From Luteimonas abyssi (GTDB lineage Bacteria > Pseudomonadota > Gammaproteobacteria > Xanthomonadales > Xanthomonadaceae): a stretch of DNA of 64,000 nucleotides. Made by a program: the position numbers and the translations under genes. Where the stretch lies: assembly GCF_001482195.1 (NCBI RefSeq), contig NZ_KQ759763.1, positions 3,881,559-3,945,558 on the forward strand, written 5' to 3'. A model generated the notes under the pieces. That model was not told where the DNA came from, ran no database searches, and saw only the letters and a list, made by a program, of their open reading frames with translations. This document shows, one piece after another, positions 1 to 9,145 of the stretch; position 1 is the first letter of the stretch; each line of letters begins with the position of its first letter.

Positions 1-1144
1 CCGGGTGGCCCTCGACCTGGGCGCGCTTGACCTCGGTGTCCCAGTACGCGCCTTTCACCAGGCGAACCGGAATCCGGCGGCCGCGGCTTCGGGCCAGGTC
101 GACGATCCAGTCGATCACCTGCGGCGCGCGCTTCTGGTAGGCCTGCACGACGATGCCGAAGCCCTCCCAGCCTTCCAGCGACGGATCGCGGAAGACCTGG
201 TCGATCAGGTCGAGCGAGAGTTCGAGCCGGTCGGCTTCCTCGGCGTCGATGGTCAGGCCGATGTCCTGCGCCTTGGCCCGCTGCGCCAGCGACAGCAGGG
301 CGGGGCCGAGCTCGGCGAGCACGTTGCCGCGCTGGGCGTGCTCGTAGCGCGGATGCAGCGCGGACAGCTTCACCGAGATGGACGGCGCATCGAAGATCGC
401 GTCCGCGCCGCTGCCACGCGGGCGTTGCGGATGGCTGCCGATGGCGTCGATGGCGTTGCGGTAGGCCTCGAGGTATCGCGCGGCGTCGGCGTCGGTCAGC
501 GCGGCCTCGCCCAGCATGTCGAACGAGTAGCGATAGCTCGCGTTGGCGCCCTTGCGGCTGCGGCCGAGGGCCTCGCCGATGGTGCGGCCCATCACGAACT
601 GGTGGCCCATGATCCGCATCGCCTGGAGGGTGGCCAGGCGGATCACCGGCTCGCCGACGCGGCCGATCAGGCGCTTGAACGCGCCGTGCGCATCGCGCTT
701 GGTCTCGTCGGCCAGGTTGACCACGCGACCGGTCAGCATCAGCCCCCAGGTCGACGCGTTGACCAGCACCGAATCGGATTGCCCCAGGTGCTTCTTCCAG
801 TCGGCGTCGCCGAGCTTGTCGCGGATCAGGCGGTCGGCGGTGACATCGTCGGGGATGCGCAGCAGCGCCTCGGCCACCGACATCAGCAGCACGCCTTCCT
901 CGCTGCTGAGGTCGTACTGCTGCATGAAGGCCTCGATCGCGCCCTGGTGGCGCGCGCGCTCTCGCACGCGTCCGACCAGATCGGCCGCGGTCGCCTGAAT
1001 CGCGGCGCGGTCGGCCGCGGGCAGGCGGGCGCGTTCCAGCAGCGTGCGGACGTGGGTGGCTTCGTCGCGGATCCATCCGGCGGTGATGGCCGCGCGCGGG
1101 GCGGGGGGCGGCGCGGGGAGCTCTGAATAAAGGATGTCGGGCAC
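1..1144 (-). CDS. putA: Bifunctional proline dehydrogenase / P5C dehydrogenase PutA, N-terminal part
   Basis: The minus strand is open from a GTG at 1144 to the window edge, giving about 381 residues. The product begins VPDILYSELPAPPPAPRAAI and continues through the DNA-binding-free N-terminal arm into the FAD proline dehydrogenase barrel, with stretches such as GWEGFGIVVQAYQKRAP and RIPVRLVKGAYWDTEVKR. In the family this enzyme oxidises proline to glutamate in two steps at the membrane surface. The C-terminal aldehyde dehydrogenase half lies outside the window, so bifunctionality is inferred from the N-terminal sequence type. A TTG three codons upstream is an alternative start. The gene is divergent from coxB. 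Confidence 0.9.
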   Translation of the reverse strand, partial: MPDILYSELPAPPPAPRAAITAGWIRDEATHVRTLLERARLPAADRAAIQATAADLVGRVRERARHQGAIEAFMQQYDLSSEEGVLLMSVAEALLRIPDDVTADRLIRDKLGDADWKKHLGQSDSVLVNASTWGLMLTGRVVNLADETKRDAHGAFKRLIGRVGEPVIRLATLQAMRIMGHQFVMGRTIGEALGRSRKGANASYRYSFDMLGEAALTDADAARYLEAYRNAIDAIGSHPQRPRGSGADAIFDAPSISVKLSALHPRYEHAQRGNVLAELGPALLSLAQRAKAQDIGLTIDAEEADRLELSLDLIDQVFRDPSLEGWEGFGIVVQAYQKRAPQVIDWIVDLARSRGRRIPVRLVKGAYWDTEVKRAQVEGHP

Positions 1145-1545
1145 GAAAAACAACCGCCGGTGCTGGAAAACCGGCGATTCTAGGGCCTGGACGGGGGCTG
1201 GGGACAGGTGCCGGACGCAGGGGGCGGCATCCGCGCCCGGGCCGCGCAACGCCGCGGCTTTTCACATGCGGGCAGCGGCGCCGATGCGCGAGCCCGGCAT
1301 GGCGCCGTTCCGGGCTCGGACCGGCGTGAACGCCATCGGTTCCCGCCTCCTGCCGCCCCGGCGGAAAACCCCGCGGCATCGGAAAGCGGGCATTCAGCTT
1401 GCCGCCCGGGACCACCGGCCGCTACCATCCCCAAGCTGCCCGTAGTACGCCGCCGCCCCTACGCAAGCCCCGGTCGTCACGTGGGGATGGGAACCGGATG
1501 CGCGTGCCGCCAGCCATCCGCCATCCAGGCATTCGGGGTTCCAAC
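1145..1545. other. putA-coxB divergent intergenic region
   Basis: About 400 bp separate the divergent putA and coxB starts. Apart from the putA leader hairpin I see no convincing gene. Open frames here on both strands have arginine/proline/alanine-rich translations without recognisable domains, as expected for shadows of GC-rich DNA. Promoters for both flanking genes must lie here, but no strong -35/-10 pair is evident. Confidence 0.5.
1155..1176 (-). promoter_or_regulatory. Hairpin 10 nt upstream of putA start
   Basis: Perfect 7-bp arms (CGCCGGT / ACCGGCG) flank an 8-nt loop. On the minus strand they are followed by a T-rich stretch (GTTGTTTTTC) that runs straight into the GTG start. It looks like an intrinsic terminator placed in the putA leader, or a structure affecting initiation. 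No function is shown. Confidence 0.45.
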
Positions 1546-2511
1546 GTGATCCAAGCCGGTCGCTCCACATCTCGGGCCAAGCGCCTCGCCATCGCCGCGT
1601 CCGTTCTGCTCGCGCCCGCCAGCGCGTTCGCCCAGTCCGCCGACCCGCATCGCTGGCAGCTCAATATGGGGCGCGGTGTCACCACCACCGCCCAGCACGC
1701 CTACGACGCGCACATGTTCGCGCTGTGGGTCTGCGTGGCGATCGGCATCATCGTGTTCGGCGCGATGGCCTACGCGATGTTCGCTTTCCGCAAGTCCAAG
1801 GGCGCGGTGGCGGCGCAGTTCAGCCACAACACCACCGCCGAGATCATCTGGACGGTGGTGCCGGTGATCCTGCTGGTGATCATGGCGGTGCCGGCGACGC
1901 AGAAGCTGATCGCGATGTACGACACCCGCGATTCCGAGATGACCGTCAAGGTCACCGGCTTCCAGTGGATGTGGACCTACGAGTACATGGGCGAGGACGT
2001 CACCATCGCCAGCCGCCTGGATCGCGAGAGCGACCGGTTGCGCCAGAACCGCGCCACGACGCGCGAGGAGCTCGAGGCCCACGGCAACTACCTGCTCGAG
2101 GTCGACAACGAACTGGTGCTGCCGACCGACACCAAGGTCCGCTTCGTGATCACCGCCGACGACGTCATCCACTCCTGGTGGGTGCCGGCGCTGGGCTGGA
2201 AGCAGGACGCGATCCCCGGCATCGTCAACGAGGCCTGGACCGAGATCACCGAGCCCGGCGTGTACCGCGGCCAGTGTGCCGAGCTCTGCGGCAAGGACCA
2301 TGGGTTCATGCCGATCGTCGTGCGGGCCGTGCCGCGCGACGAGTTCGATGCCTGGCTGGCGGCGGAGAAGGCGGGCGATGCGCCCGCCGAGGACGCCCCG
2401 GCCGCCGCCGCGTCCGAAAGCGCGCCGGCTGCGGCCGACGACGCGCCCGCGAGCGCCCTGAACGGCAGCGATCAGACTGCTCCCTCGACCGCCGCGCCCG
2501 TCGCCGGCTGA
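1546..2511 (+). CDS. coxB: Cytochrome c oxidase subunit II
   Basis: This subunit carries the CuA centre that accepts electrons from cytochrome c. The product of about 321 residues starts with a basic segment and a signal-like hydrophobic stretch ending ASAFAQ. Two transmembrane helices follow (IIVFGAMAYAMFAF and IIWTVVPVILLVIM). The periplasmic cupredoxin domain has DDVIHSWWVP and the CuA ligand block GQCAELCGKDHGFMP. An Ala/Pro-rich tail of about 60 residues follows and looks disordered. GTG 1546 is chosen because CGGGG lies about 9 nt upstream and the signal peptide then sits at the N-terminus. ATG 1498 is the alternative. It is the first gene of the oxidase operon, with coxA 29 bp downstream. 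Confidence 0.95.
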   Translation: MIQAGRSTSRAKRLAIAASVLLAPASAFAQSADPHRWQLNMGRGVTTTAQHAYDAHMFALWVCVAIGIIVFGAMAYAMFAFRKSKGAVAAQFSHNTTAEIIWTVVPVILLVIMAVPATQKLIAMYDTRDSEMTVKVTGFQWMWTYEYMGEDVTIASRLDRESDRLRQNRATTREELEAHGNYLLEVDNELVLPTDTKVRFVITADDVIHSWWVPALGWKQDAIPGIVNEAWTEITEPGVYRGQCAELCGKDHGFMPIVVRAVPRDEFDAWLAAEKAGDAPAEDAPAAAASESAPAAADDAPASALNGSDQTAPSTAAPVAG

Positions 2512-2540
2512 TCGTTCCCCAAGCATTCCAGGCAGACGAC

Positions 2541-4223
2541 ATGTCCACGCATACCGGTACCGCCGATCACACCACCGACGAGCACGGCCACAAGCAGGGC
2601 TTCGTCGAGCGCTGGTTCTTCTCGACCAACCACAAGGACATCGGCACGCTCTACCTGCTGTTCTCCTTCGTCATGTTCATCATCGGCGCGGCGATGAGCG
2701 TGGTCATCCGCACCGAACTGGCGGTGCCCGGGTTGCAGCACGTCAGCCCCGAGTTCTTCAACCAGATGACCACCATGCACGCGCTGGTGATGATCTTCGG
2801 CGGCGTGATGCCGGCCTTCGTCGGCCTGGCCAACTGGATGATCCCGCTGCAGATCGGCGCGCCGGACATGGCGCTGCCGCGCATGAACAACTGGTCGTTC
2901 TGGATCCTGCCGTTCGCCTTCAGCATGCTGCTGATGACGCTGTTCCTGCCCGGCGGCGGTCCGGCCAGCGGCTGGACGCTCTACCCGCCGCTGTCGTTGC
3001 AGGGCGGCAACAGCGTGGCCTTCACCATCTTCGCCATCCACATGATGGGCATCAGCTCGATCATGGGCGCGATCAACGTCATCGCCACCATCCTCAACAT
3101 GCGCGCCCCGGGCGTGGACCTGCTGAAGATGCCGATCTTCTGCTGGGCGTGGCTGATCACCGCGTTCCTGCTGATCGCGGTGATGCCGGTGCTGGCCGGC
3201 GCGGTGACCATGCTGCTGACCGACAAGTTCTTCGGCACCAGCTTCTTCTACGCCGCCGGCGGCGGCGACCCGGTGATGTACCAGCACATCTTCTGGTTCT
3301 TCGGCCATCCCGAGGTCTACATCATGATCCTGCCGGCGTTCGGCGTGGTCTCGGAGATCCTGCCGACCTTCAGCCGCAAGCCGCTGTTCGGCTACCAGGC
3401 GATGGTCTACGCCACCGCGGCGATCGCGTTCCTGTCGTTCATCGTGTGGGCGCACCACATGTTCACGGTGGGCATGCCGCTGGGCGGCGAGATCTACTTC
3501 ATGTTCGCCACCATGCTCATCGCCATCCCCACCGGGGTGAAGGTGTTCAACTGGGTGTCGACGATGTGGCGCGGCTCGATCTCGTTCGAGGCGCCGATGC
3601 TGTGGTCGATCGCCTTCGTGATCCTGTTCACCATCGGCGGCTTCTCCGGCCTGATGCTGGCGATCGTGCCGGCCGACTTCCAGTACCACGACACCTACTT
3701 CGTCGTGGCGCACTTCCACTACGTGCTGGTGACCGGCGCGCTGTTCGGCATCATCGCCGCGGTCTACTACTGGTGGCCGAAGTGGAGCGGCCGGATGTAT
3801 AACGAGTTCTGGGCCAAGGTCCACTTCTGGTGGAGCGTGGTGTTCGTCAACGTGCTGTTCTTCCCGCAGCACTTCCTCGGCCTGGCCGGCATGCCGCGCC
3901 GCATCCCGGACTACAACGTCGTGTTCGCGGACTGGAACCTGATCAGTTCGATCGGCGCGTTCGGCATGTTCGCCACGCCGTTCATGATGTTCGCCATCCT
4001 GTTCCATTCGCTGAAGAAGGGCGCGCCCGCCGCCGCCCGTTCGTGGGAGGGCGCGCGCGGTCTGGAGTGGACGGTGCCGTCGCCGGCCCCGCACCACACC
4101 TTCGCCACCCCGCCGGTGATCCGCCCGGGCGACCTGGCCCACGGCGACGTCGACCATCTCGACTACGACGAGAGCAGCGCGCACCAGGACACCGCCGGCC
4201 ACACCAATGCCCGAAAGGCCTGA
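2541..4223 (+). CDS. coxA: Cytochrome c oxidase subunit I
   Basis: This is the catalytic heme-copper subunit that reduces O2 and pumps protons. The product has 560 residues with about 12 hydrophobic segments. It begins after a His/Thr-rich N-terminus at FVERWFFSTNHKDIGTLY, the canonical start of the core. The CuB/heme a3 signature is present as FWFFGHPEVYIMILPAFG and VWAHHMFTVGMP. The heme-binding AHFHYVLVTGALFG occurs later. Length and motifs are normal for the aa3 type. The His-rich tail (residues about 530-560) is unremarkable. It follows coxB and precedes a tiny membrane protein and ctaG, the usual arrangement for this locus. Confidence 0.98.
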   Translation: MSTHTGTADHTTDEHGHKQGFVERWFFSTNHKDIGTLYLLFSFVMFIIGAAMSVVIRTELAVPGLQHVSPEFFNQMTTMHALVMIFGGVMPAFVGLANWMIPLQIGAPDMALPRMNNWSFWILPFAFSMLLMTLFLPGGGPASGWTLYPPLSLQGGNSVAFTIFAIHMMGISSIMGAINVIATILNMRAPGVDLLKMPIFCWAWLITAFLLIAVMPVLAGAVTMLLTDKFFGTSFFYAAGGGDPVMYQHIFWFFGHPEVYIMILPAFGVVSEILPTFSRKPLFGYQAMVYATAAIAFLSFIVWAHHMFTVGMPLGGEIYFMFATMLIAIPTGVKVFNWVSTMWRGSISFEAPMLWSIAFVILFTIGGFSGLMLAIVPADFQYHDTYFVVAHFHYVLVTGALFGIIAAVYYWWPKWSGRMYNEFWAKVHFWWSVVFVNVLFFPQHFLGLAGMPRRIPDYNVVFADWNLISSIGAFGMFATPFMMFAILFHSLKKGAPAAARSWEGARGLEWTVPSPAPHHTFATPPVIRPGDLAHGDVDHLDYDESSAHQDTAGHTNARKA

Positions 4224-4230
4224 CCCGAAG

Positions 4231-4350
4231 ATGGACGCCGTGCGCAACGACGCCAACCGGCGCCGGGCCCGGCGCACCGCGCTCGTGATCGGCGCGATCG
4301 CGGTGGCCATCTATGTCGCCTTCATCCTGTCGGGAGTGATCGGTCGATGA
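4231..4350 (+). CDS. Cytochrome oxidase small assembly-type membrane protein
   Basis: A 39-residue product ([20 protein letters not shown]...) has a strongly basic N-terminus and one transmembrane helix (about residues 17-36). It starts 7 bp after the coxA stop. Its own stop overlaps the ctaG start (ATGA), so it is translated within the operon. Position, size and architecture match the small proteins found between coxA and ctaG in related proteobacteria. Those are annotated as small oxidase assembly proteins, and their exact role is not established here. A scan for larger open frames would miss it. Confidence 0.75.
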   Translation: MDAVRNDANRRRARRTALVIGAIAVAIYVAFILSGVIGR

Positions 4351-4934
4351 GCGCGCGCAAGTCCGATGTGGTCAAGCTGGTCGGCATCGCCATCGCGGCG
4401 TTCGCCTTCACCTTCTCGCTGGTGCCGATGTACCGCATCGCCTGCGAGAAGGTGTTCGGCATCCGCCTGGACGGCACCGCCGCGGCCGAACCCGTGGGTG
4501 CGGCGGCCACGGCGCCGATCGAAGAGCGCTGGGTGACGGTGGAGTTCGACGCCAGCGTCAACTCGCGCCTGCCGTGGTCGTTCCGGCCCAACGAGACCAC
4601 CATGCGGGTGCAGGTGGGCGAGATCTACGAGACCACCTACTACGCGCACAACGACAGCGTCGCCCCGATCGTCGGCAGCGCCACGCCCTCGGTGGCGCCG
4701 GCGCGTGCATCGGGCTACTTCCAGAAGACCGAGTGTTTCTGTTTCACCCTGCAGACCCTGCAGGCCGGCGAGACCCGCGACATGCCGGTACGCTTCATCG
4801 TCGATCCGGCGTTGCCGGCCGACGTGAACACGGTGACCCTGTCCTACACCTTCTACAAGAACGACCTCGCCACCGATCGCCTGGCACGGGCGCCTGCCGC
4901 AGGTGCGGCCGGCGCATCGCGCGCGGCACGCTGA
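4347..4934 (+). CDS. ctaG: Cytochrome c oxidase assembly protein CtaG (Cox11)
   Basis: CtaG/Cox11 delivers copper to the CuB site of subunit I from the periplasmic side. The 195-residue product has one N-terminal transmembrane anchor ([21 protein letters not shown]). An immunoglobulin-like domain follows, carrying the conserved copper-binding CFCF in [12 protein letters not shown] (about residues 131-134). Length is typical. Its start overlaps the preceding small gene. coxC follows after 54 bp. Confidence 0.97.
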   Translation: MSARKSDVVKLVGIAIAAFAFTFSLVPMYRIACEKVFGIRLDGTAAAEPVGAAATAPIEERWVTVEFDASVNSRLPWSFRPNETTMRVQVGEIYETTYYAHNDSVAPIVGSATPSVAPARASGYFQKTECFCFTLQTLQAGETRDMPVRFIVDPALPADVNTVTLSYTFYKNDLATDRLARAPAAGAAGASRAAR

Positions 4935-4988
4935 CGCGCTTTCCCGTACTTTCCATTTCCACGTACCGCCTCACAGACGGAACCCAGC

Positions 4989-5876
4989 ATGGCCCACGAA
5001 GCCCCCAACCCGAATACGCACGACGACATCTACTTCGTGCCGCACGACAGCAAGTGGCCGCTGTTCGCATCGGTGGCGCTGTTCGTGGCCATGCTCGGCC
5101 TGGCATCGTGGTTCAACGACGCCTCGTGGGGGATGACCACGTTCTTCGTCGGCATCGCCGGGCTGGCGGTGATCCTGTTCAAGTGGTTCGCCGACGTGGT
5201 GCTCGAATCGGTGTCGGGCTACTACAACAAGCAGGTCGACGTGTCGTTCCGGATGGGGATGGTGTGGTTCATCTTCTCCGAGATCATGTTCTTCGCCGCG
5301 TTCTTCGGTGCGTTGTTCTACGCGCGCACGCTGGCGTTGCCGTGGCTGGGCGGCGAAGGTTCCGGCCTGTCGACCAACGAGTTCCTGTGGGGCGGCTTCA
5401 GCGCCGCCTGGCCGAGCGCGGGCCCCGGCGACATCGGCGGCGGTTTCCAGACCATTCCGGCCTGGGGCCTGCCGCTGCTCAACACGCTGATCCTGCTGAC
5501 CTCCGGCGTGACGCTCACCATCGCCCACCATGCGCTGACCGCCGGCCAGCGGACCAAGTTGCTGTGGTTCCTGGGCCTGACCGTGGTACTGGGCTGCGTG
5601 TTCCTGTTCTTCCAGATCGAGGAATACGTCCATGCCTACCGCGACCTCAACCTGACGCTGGGCTCGGGCATCTACGGCTCGACGTTCTTCATGCTCACCG
5701 GCTTCCACGGCGTCCACGTGGCGCTGGGCACGTTCATGCTGATCGTGATCTGGTTCCGCTGCTACCGGGGCCATTTCACCCGCGAGAATCACTTCGCCTT
5801 CGAGGCGGTGGCCTGGTACTGGCACTTCGTCGACGTGGTCTGGCTGGGCTTGTTCCTGTTCGTCTACGTGGTCTGA
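4989..5876 (+). CDS. coxC: Cytochrome c oxidase subunit III
   Basis: The 295-residue product has seven hydrophobic segments. Family signatures include WFADVVLESVSGYYNKQVDVSF, GMVWFIFSEIMFFAAFFGALF and TGFHGVHVALGTFMLIV, with the C-terminal HFVDVVWLGLFLFVYVV. Subunit III stabilises the core and proton uptake. The start is ATG 4989 within CCCAGCATGG. It closes the first, tightly spaced half of the oxidase operon. A terminator-like repeat follows. Confidence 0.98.
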   Translation: MAHEAPNPNTHDDIYFVPHDSKWPLFASVALFVAMLGLASWFNDASWGMTTFFVGIAGLAVILFKWFADVVLESVSGYYNKQVDVSFRMGMVWFIFSEIMFFAAFFGALFYARTLALPWLGGEGSGLSTNEFLWGGFSAAWPSAGPGDIGGGFQTIPAWGLPLLNTLILLTSGVTLTIAHHALTAGQRTKLLWFLGLTVVLGCVFLFFQIEEYVHAYRDLNLTLGSGIYGSTFFMLTGFHGVHVALGTFMLIVIWFRCYRGHFTRENHFAFEAVAWYWHFVDVVWLGLFLFVYVV

Positions 5877-5888
5877 GGCGGGCCCGTC

Positions 5889-5938
5889 CTGCTCCTGCAT
5901 GTGGGAGCAGGTGTCCCCGAACGGGGCGGATGAGGGCG
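5889..5938. repeat. Dispersed double-hairpin repeat, copy 1
   Basis: A 7-bp stem (CTGCTCC / GGAGCAG) is followed by CCCCGAACGGGG and then GCGGATGAGGGCG. The same layout, with the block CCCCGAA-GGGGCGGATGAGGGC, recurs at 53490-53540, and a worn copy lies at 12136-12175. Here it sits 12 bp after the coxC stop and probably works as a transcription terminator. No other candidate terminator follows coxC. Confidence 0.65.
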
Positions 5939-6107
5939 GTGTTCGCGCGCGTACGCGCTTGAAACGTAGGTGATCGGATCGAGCGTGGACGCCGTCGGCA
6001 TCCGGTTCGCCGCTTCGAAGACGACCTGGCGCGATGCTGTACCGTTGTCGGCGGTGGTCCCCTGCGCGCATGCGGTTGCCGTCCATGGCGTCGCTTCGGA
6101 CCGTCCG

Positions 6108-6129
6108 GCCCGGCCATCCATGGCCGGGC
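6108..6129 (-). terminator. Palindrome downstream of the DUF2909 gene
   Basis: The arms GCCCGGCCAT / ATGGCCGGGC are perfect 10-bp complements around a CC loop. The palindrome begins 6 bp after the stop of the minus-strand DUF2909 gene. It has no T-run, so it may protect the 3' end of the mRNA rather than terminate transcription. Its apex CATCCATG recurs in two other non-coding hairpins of this window. Confidence 0.5.
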
Positions 6130-6135
6130 GCTCAC

Positions 6136-6351
6136 TCATCCCCCGATGCCGTGCGGCTGGATCCAGCCCATCCAGATCGCCAGCATCACCAGCAGGATCA
6201 GCGCCACCGACAGCGCGATGCGGCGCGTGAGCGCATTGACGGTGCGCTTGGTCCTGCCCTTGTCGACGAGCATGTAGTACAGCCCCGCACCCAGGTTCCA
6301 CAGGATGAGTATCAGGAAAGCGACGATCAGCAGCGTTTTCAGCGAATCGTT
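6136..6351 (-). CDS. Twin transmembrane protein (DUF2909 family)
   Basis: A product of about 71 residues has two transmembrane helices, KTLLIVAFLILILWNLGAGLYYML and IALSVALILLVMLAIWMGW. A short basic loop (DKGRTKRTVNALTRR) separates them. This is the DUF2909 'twin transmembrane' layout usually found beside surf1 in oxidase loci, with unknown function. GTG 6351 is preferred because GGAG lies about 9 nt upstream. A GTG at 6381 would add 10 residues. It is the only minus-strand gene inside the cox cluster and is divergent from surf1. Confidence 0.8.
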   Translation of the reverse strand, partial: NDSLKTLLIVAFLILILWNLGAGLYYMLVDKGRTKRTVNALTRRIALSVALILLVMLAIWMGWIQPHGIGG

Positions 6352-6416
6352 CACGGCAGTGGTCTCCGGCGCGGACGGCACATGAGCGGATTATCGCAGC
6401 TGCCGGAGGCCGGGCG

Positions 6417-7157
6417 GTGAGGGCGGGCCGCGGGCGGGCGCTCGCCGTCGGCTGGAGTGCGGCCCTGGTCGCGATCCTGGTGTTCGTGTCGCTCGGCACC
6501 TGGCAGTTGGGGCGCCAGCAGCACAAGCAGGCGCTGCTCGACGCGTCGACCCGGGTGCTGCAGGCGCGTGCCGCAGTGCCCCTCGAGTCGGCTGCCGATG
6601 TCGCGCGGCAGCGCGAATACGACTGGAGCGCGGGCGCGGGACGGTTCGCGGATGCGCCGGCGATCCTGCTCGACAACCAGCAGCGCCACGGTCGCGCCGG
6701 GGTCAGGGTCTACCGGGCGTTCCTGCCCGACGCCTCCGATGCCGTTCCGGTGCTGGTGGAGCTCGGCTGGGTGCCGATGCCGCCGAACCGGCAGTTGCCC
6801 GCGATCGGGGCCGCTCCGGCCTGGGCCGATGTCCAGGGACTGCTGGCCCCGCCCCCTGCGGCGGGCCTGGCCGCGCCGGCCATCCAGCCGCAGCCCGATG
6901 GCAGCCTGATGCTGCTGGCGCTCGACACCGGGGCCGTGCGCGAGGCGTTGGGCCTGCCGGCGCTGGCGCCGCGGGTGCTGCGCGCGGATCCGGAACTGCA
7001 GGGAGGGTACCCGCGCGACCTGGAAATCCTGGCCAACACGTTGCCGCCCGAGCGACACCTGGGGTACGCGGTGCAGTGGTACGGTTTCGCCGCCGTGACC
7101 CTGGCCATCGCCCTGATCCTGACCCTGCGCCGGCCCCGTCGACGATCCGCTTCCTGA
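6417..7157 (+). CDS. surf1: SURF1 family cytochrome oxidase biogenesis protein
   Basis: SURF1 proteins help insert heme a into subunit I. The 246-residue product has the classic two-anchor layout. An N-terminal helix (SAALVAILVFVSLGTWQLGRQ) comes first, then a periplasmic domain, then the C-terminal signature NTLPPERHLGYAVQWYGFAA with a final helix. It starts at GTG 6417. It lies between the structural subunits and the heme A synthesis genes, consistent with this role. Confidence 0.93.
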   Translation: MRAGRGRALAVGWSAALVAILVFVSLGTWQLGRQQHKQALLDASTRVLQARAAVPLESAADVARQREYDWSAGAGRFADAPAILLDNQQRHGRAGVRVYRAFLPDASDAVPVLVELGWVPMPPNRQLPAIGAAPAWADVQGLLAPPPAAGLAAPAIQPQPDGSLMLLALDTGAVREALGLPALAPRVLRADPELQGGYPRDLEILANTLPPERHLGYAVQWYGFAAVTLAIALILTLRRPRRRSAS

Positions 7158-7211
7158 TCCCGTCGGACGAGCGTCACCGCTGCGCCCGTCCTTTATGAGC
7201 CCACTTCGTCC

Positions 7212-7787
7212 ATGACCACACCCGTGCCTGCCGCTACCTCCCAGCGCAACCGCAACCGGCTGCTGCTGATCCTGATCGCCGTGATTTTCCTCGGCAGCGC
7301 GCTGGTGGCCGGCACCCTGCGTCTCTCGGGATGGCGGCCGGACGGCCTGCGCAATCACGGCGAACTGTTGGCGCCGCCGGCCGACCTGCGTGCGTTGACG
7401 CCGCATACCGCCGATGGCGCGCCGTATGTCTGGGCGCCCATCGCACGGACCTGGCGTATCGCCCTGGCGCCGCCCGCGGATTGCACGGACGCGTGCGTCA
7501 CGCTGTCGGCCGATCTCGACAAGGTCTGGCAGTTGTTCGGTCGCGAGGCCGATCGTGTCCACATCCTGTGGATGGGCGAGCCGCCGGCCGGCGCCACCCG
7601 CGACCGCGCGTTGCGCGTGCTGGCCGAGGATCCCGCGCTGCGTGCGGCGCTGCCGCGCAGCGACGACCCGGCCGGCGTGCCCGTGTACGTGATCGATCCG
7701 AACGGCTTCGTCATACTGCGCTACCCTCCCGGCTTCGATCCGGGCCACCTGCGCGCGGACATGTCCCGCCTGCTCAAGCTGAAGTGA
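7212..7787 (+). CDS. SCO-like thioredoxin-fold membrane protein of the oxidase locus
   Basis: The 191-residue product has an N-terminal helix (about residues 16-38) and a periplasmic domain. C91 and C95 form a CxxxC pair (DCTDAC), the copper-binding spacing of SCO proteins. The end of the domain reads VPVYVIDPNGFVILRYPPGF, matching the SCO '-DP-G' strand. The histidine that SCO proteins place just before that strand is not evident, so copper transfer chemistry may differ. Its position between surf1 and ctaA supports a role in oxidase assembly. The copper role is inference. Confidence 0.7.
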   Translation: MTTPVPAATSQRNRNRLLLILIAVIFLGSALVAGTLRLSGWRPDGLRNHGELLAPPADLRALTPHTADGAPYVWAPIARTWRIALAPPADCTDACVTLSADLDKVWQLFGREADRVHILWMGEPPAGATRDRALRVLAEDPALRAALPRSDDPAGVPVYVIDPNGFVILRYPPGFDPGHLRADMSRLLKLK

Positions 7788-7851
7788 GCCGCCACGCGGT
7801 CCGCGGTCCCGTCCGCACCGGCGCGGCGGCCGCGACCACGACGAATCCACG

Positions 7852-9144
7852 ATGACGCCTTCCACCGGCCCCACCACCTCCGCTCCGCCCAGCCGTCCGC
7901 CCGGATCGCGTCCGACGCTGTACCGGCATTTCCACCGGATCGCCTGGTTCTCGGTGGCGCTGACGTTGATCGTGGTGATCTTCGGCGCCTTCGTGCGCTT
8001 GTCCGATGCGGGCCTGAGCTGCCCCGACTGGCCGACCTGCTACGGCCGGGCGGCGTGGCCCACCGCGCCCGAACAGGTCACCGGACACGCCGCGACCGAC
8101 ATCCGTCCGCTGGAAACCCACAAGGCCTGGCGCGAGCAGGTGCACCGCCACATCGCCGCGATCCTCGGCGTGCTGACCTTGAGCCTGGCCCTGCTGGCCG
8201 CGCGCAAGCGGCGCTACGGCATCGCACAGATCCTCGGTGCGTCGATCCTGGTGGCCGCGGCGATTCCGGTCTACATGAGCGGGCACCAGCTCGAAGCGCT
8301 CGCGATCGCCGCGCTCGGCGAGGCGATTCTGGTGTTCGCCGCATTGCGCTGGTCCAACATCGATCTGGCGCGTGCCGCGGCCCTGACCCTGGCGGTGATC
8401 ATCTTCCAGGCCCTGCTGGGCAAATGGACGGTGACGATGCTGCTCAAGCCGGTCATCGTCATGGGCCACCTGCTCGGCGGCCTGCTGACGTTCTCGCTGC
8501 TGACCTGGATGGCGTGGCGCGCCACCCACCTGCCGATCCGGCTGGCGGGCGCACGCGCGTTGCGGATGTTGCTGTGGAGCGCGCTGGGCGTGCTGGTGGT
8601 GCAGATCGCGCTCGGCGGCTGGGTCAGCGCCAACTACGCGGCACTGGCCTGCGGGGGCGGTGGCTGGACCACGGCGTCGCACCATTACATCGATTTCCCG
8701 CAATGCGTCGGCCAGTGGTGGCCCCCGTCCGACTTCCGCGAGGGCTTCGTGCTCTGGCGCGGGGTCGGCGTGGACTACGAGGGCGGCATCCTCGACGGCC
8801 AGGCGCGCATCGCCATCCAGATGGCGCATCGCCTCTTCGCCATGGTCGCCTTCGGCGTGCTGATGGCGCTGGCGGTGCGGTTGCTGCGCACGCCCGGGCT
8901 GCGTGGTTGGGGCACCGCGTTGACGGTGTTGACCGTGGGCCAGGTCGCGCTGGGCATCCTCAACGTCAAGCTGGCGTTGCCGCTGTCGGTGGCGGTGATG
9001 CACAACGGTGGCGCGGCGCTGCTGCTGTTCGTGATCGTGTCGTTGCTGGCGCGCGTGCAGCCGGCGGATGTGGGCAACGGCGTCCGCGATCCTGCCGTGG
9101 CCGTGTCGCCGCCGCCCGCGCCCGTCATGCCGTCCGCGCACTGA
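7852..9144 (+). CDS. ctaA: Heme A synthase (CtaA/COX15)
   Basis: CtaA oxidises heme O to heme A. The product has 430 residues and about eight transmembrane segments. Conserved features include [13 protein letters not shown], with the paired cysteines of the first extracytoplasmic loop, [35 protein letters not shown] and [12 protein letters not shown], whose histidines are likely heme ligands. A second Cys pair lies in ACGGGGWTT and FPQCVGQW. The first 25 residues are Pro/Ser/Thr-rich. It ends 1 bp before ctaB, so the two are probably translationally coupled. Confidence 0.95.
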   Translation: MTPSTGPTTSAPPSRPPGSRPTLYRHFHRIAWFSVALTLIVVIFGAFVRLSDAGLSCPDWPTCYGRAAWPTAPEQVTGHAATDIRPLETHKAWREQVHRHIAAILGVLTLSLALLAARKRRYGIAQILGASILVAAAIPVYMSGHQLEALAIAALGEAILVFAALRWSNIDLARAAALTLAVIIFQALLGKWTVTMLLKPVIVMGHLLGGLLTFSLLTWMAWRATHLPIRLAGARALRMLLWSALGVLVVQIALGGWVSANYAALACGGGGWTTASHHYIDFPQCVGQWWPPSDFREGFVLWRGVGVDYEGGILDGQARIAIQMAHRLFAMVAFGVLMALAVRLLRTPGLRGWGTALTVLTVGQVALGILNVKLALPLSVAVMHNGGAALLLFVIVSLLARVQPADVGNGVRDPAVAVSPPPAPVMPSAH

Positions 9145-9145
9145 C

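Noticed and set aside
5..1126. Plus-strand open frame of 373 codons at the left edge
   Set aside because: The opposite strand encodes PutA with clear motifs; this frame is its antisense shadow.
1208..1549. Plus-strand frame of 113 codons between putA and coxB as a gene
   Set aside because: It overlaps the probable coxB start, has no ribosome site or domain, and its composition is typical of GC-rich spurious frames.
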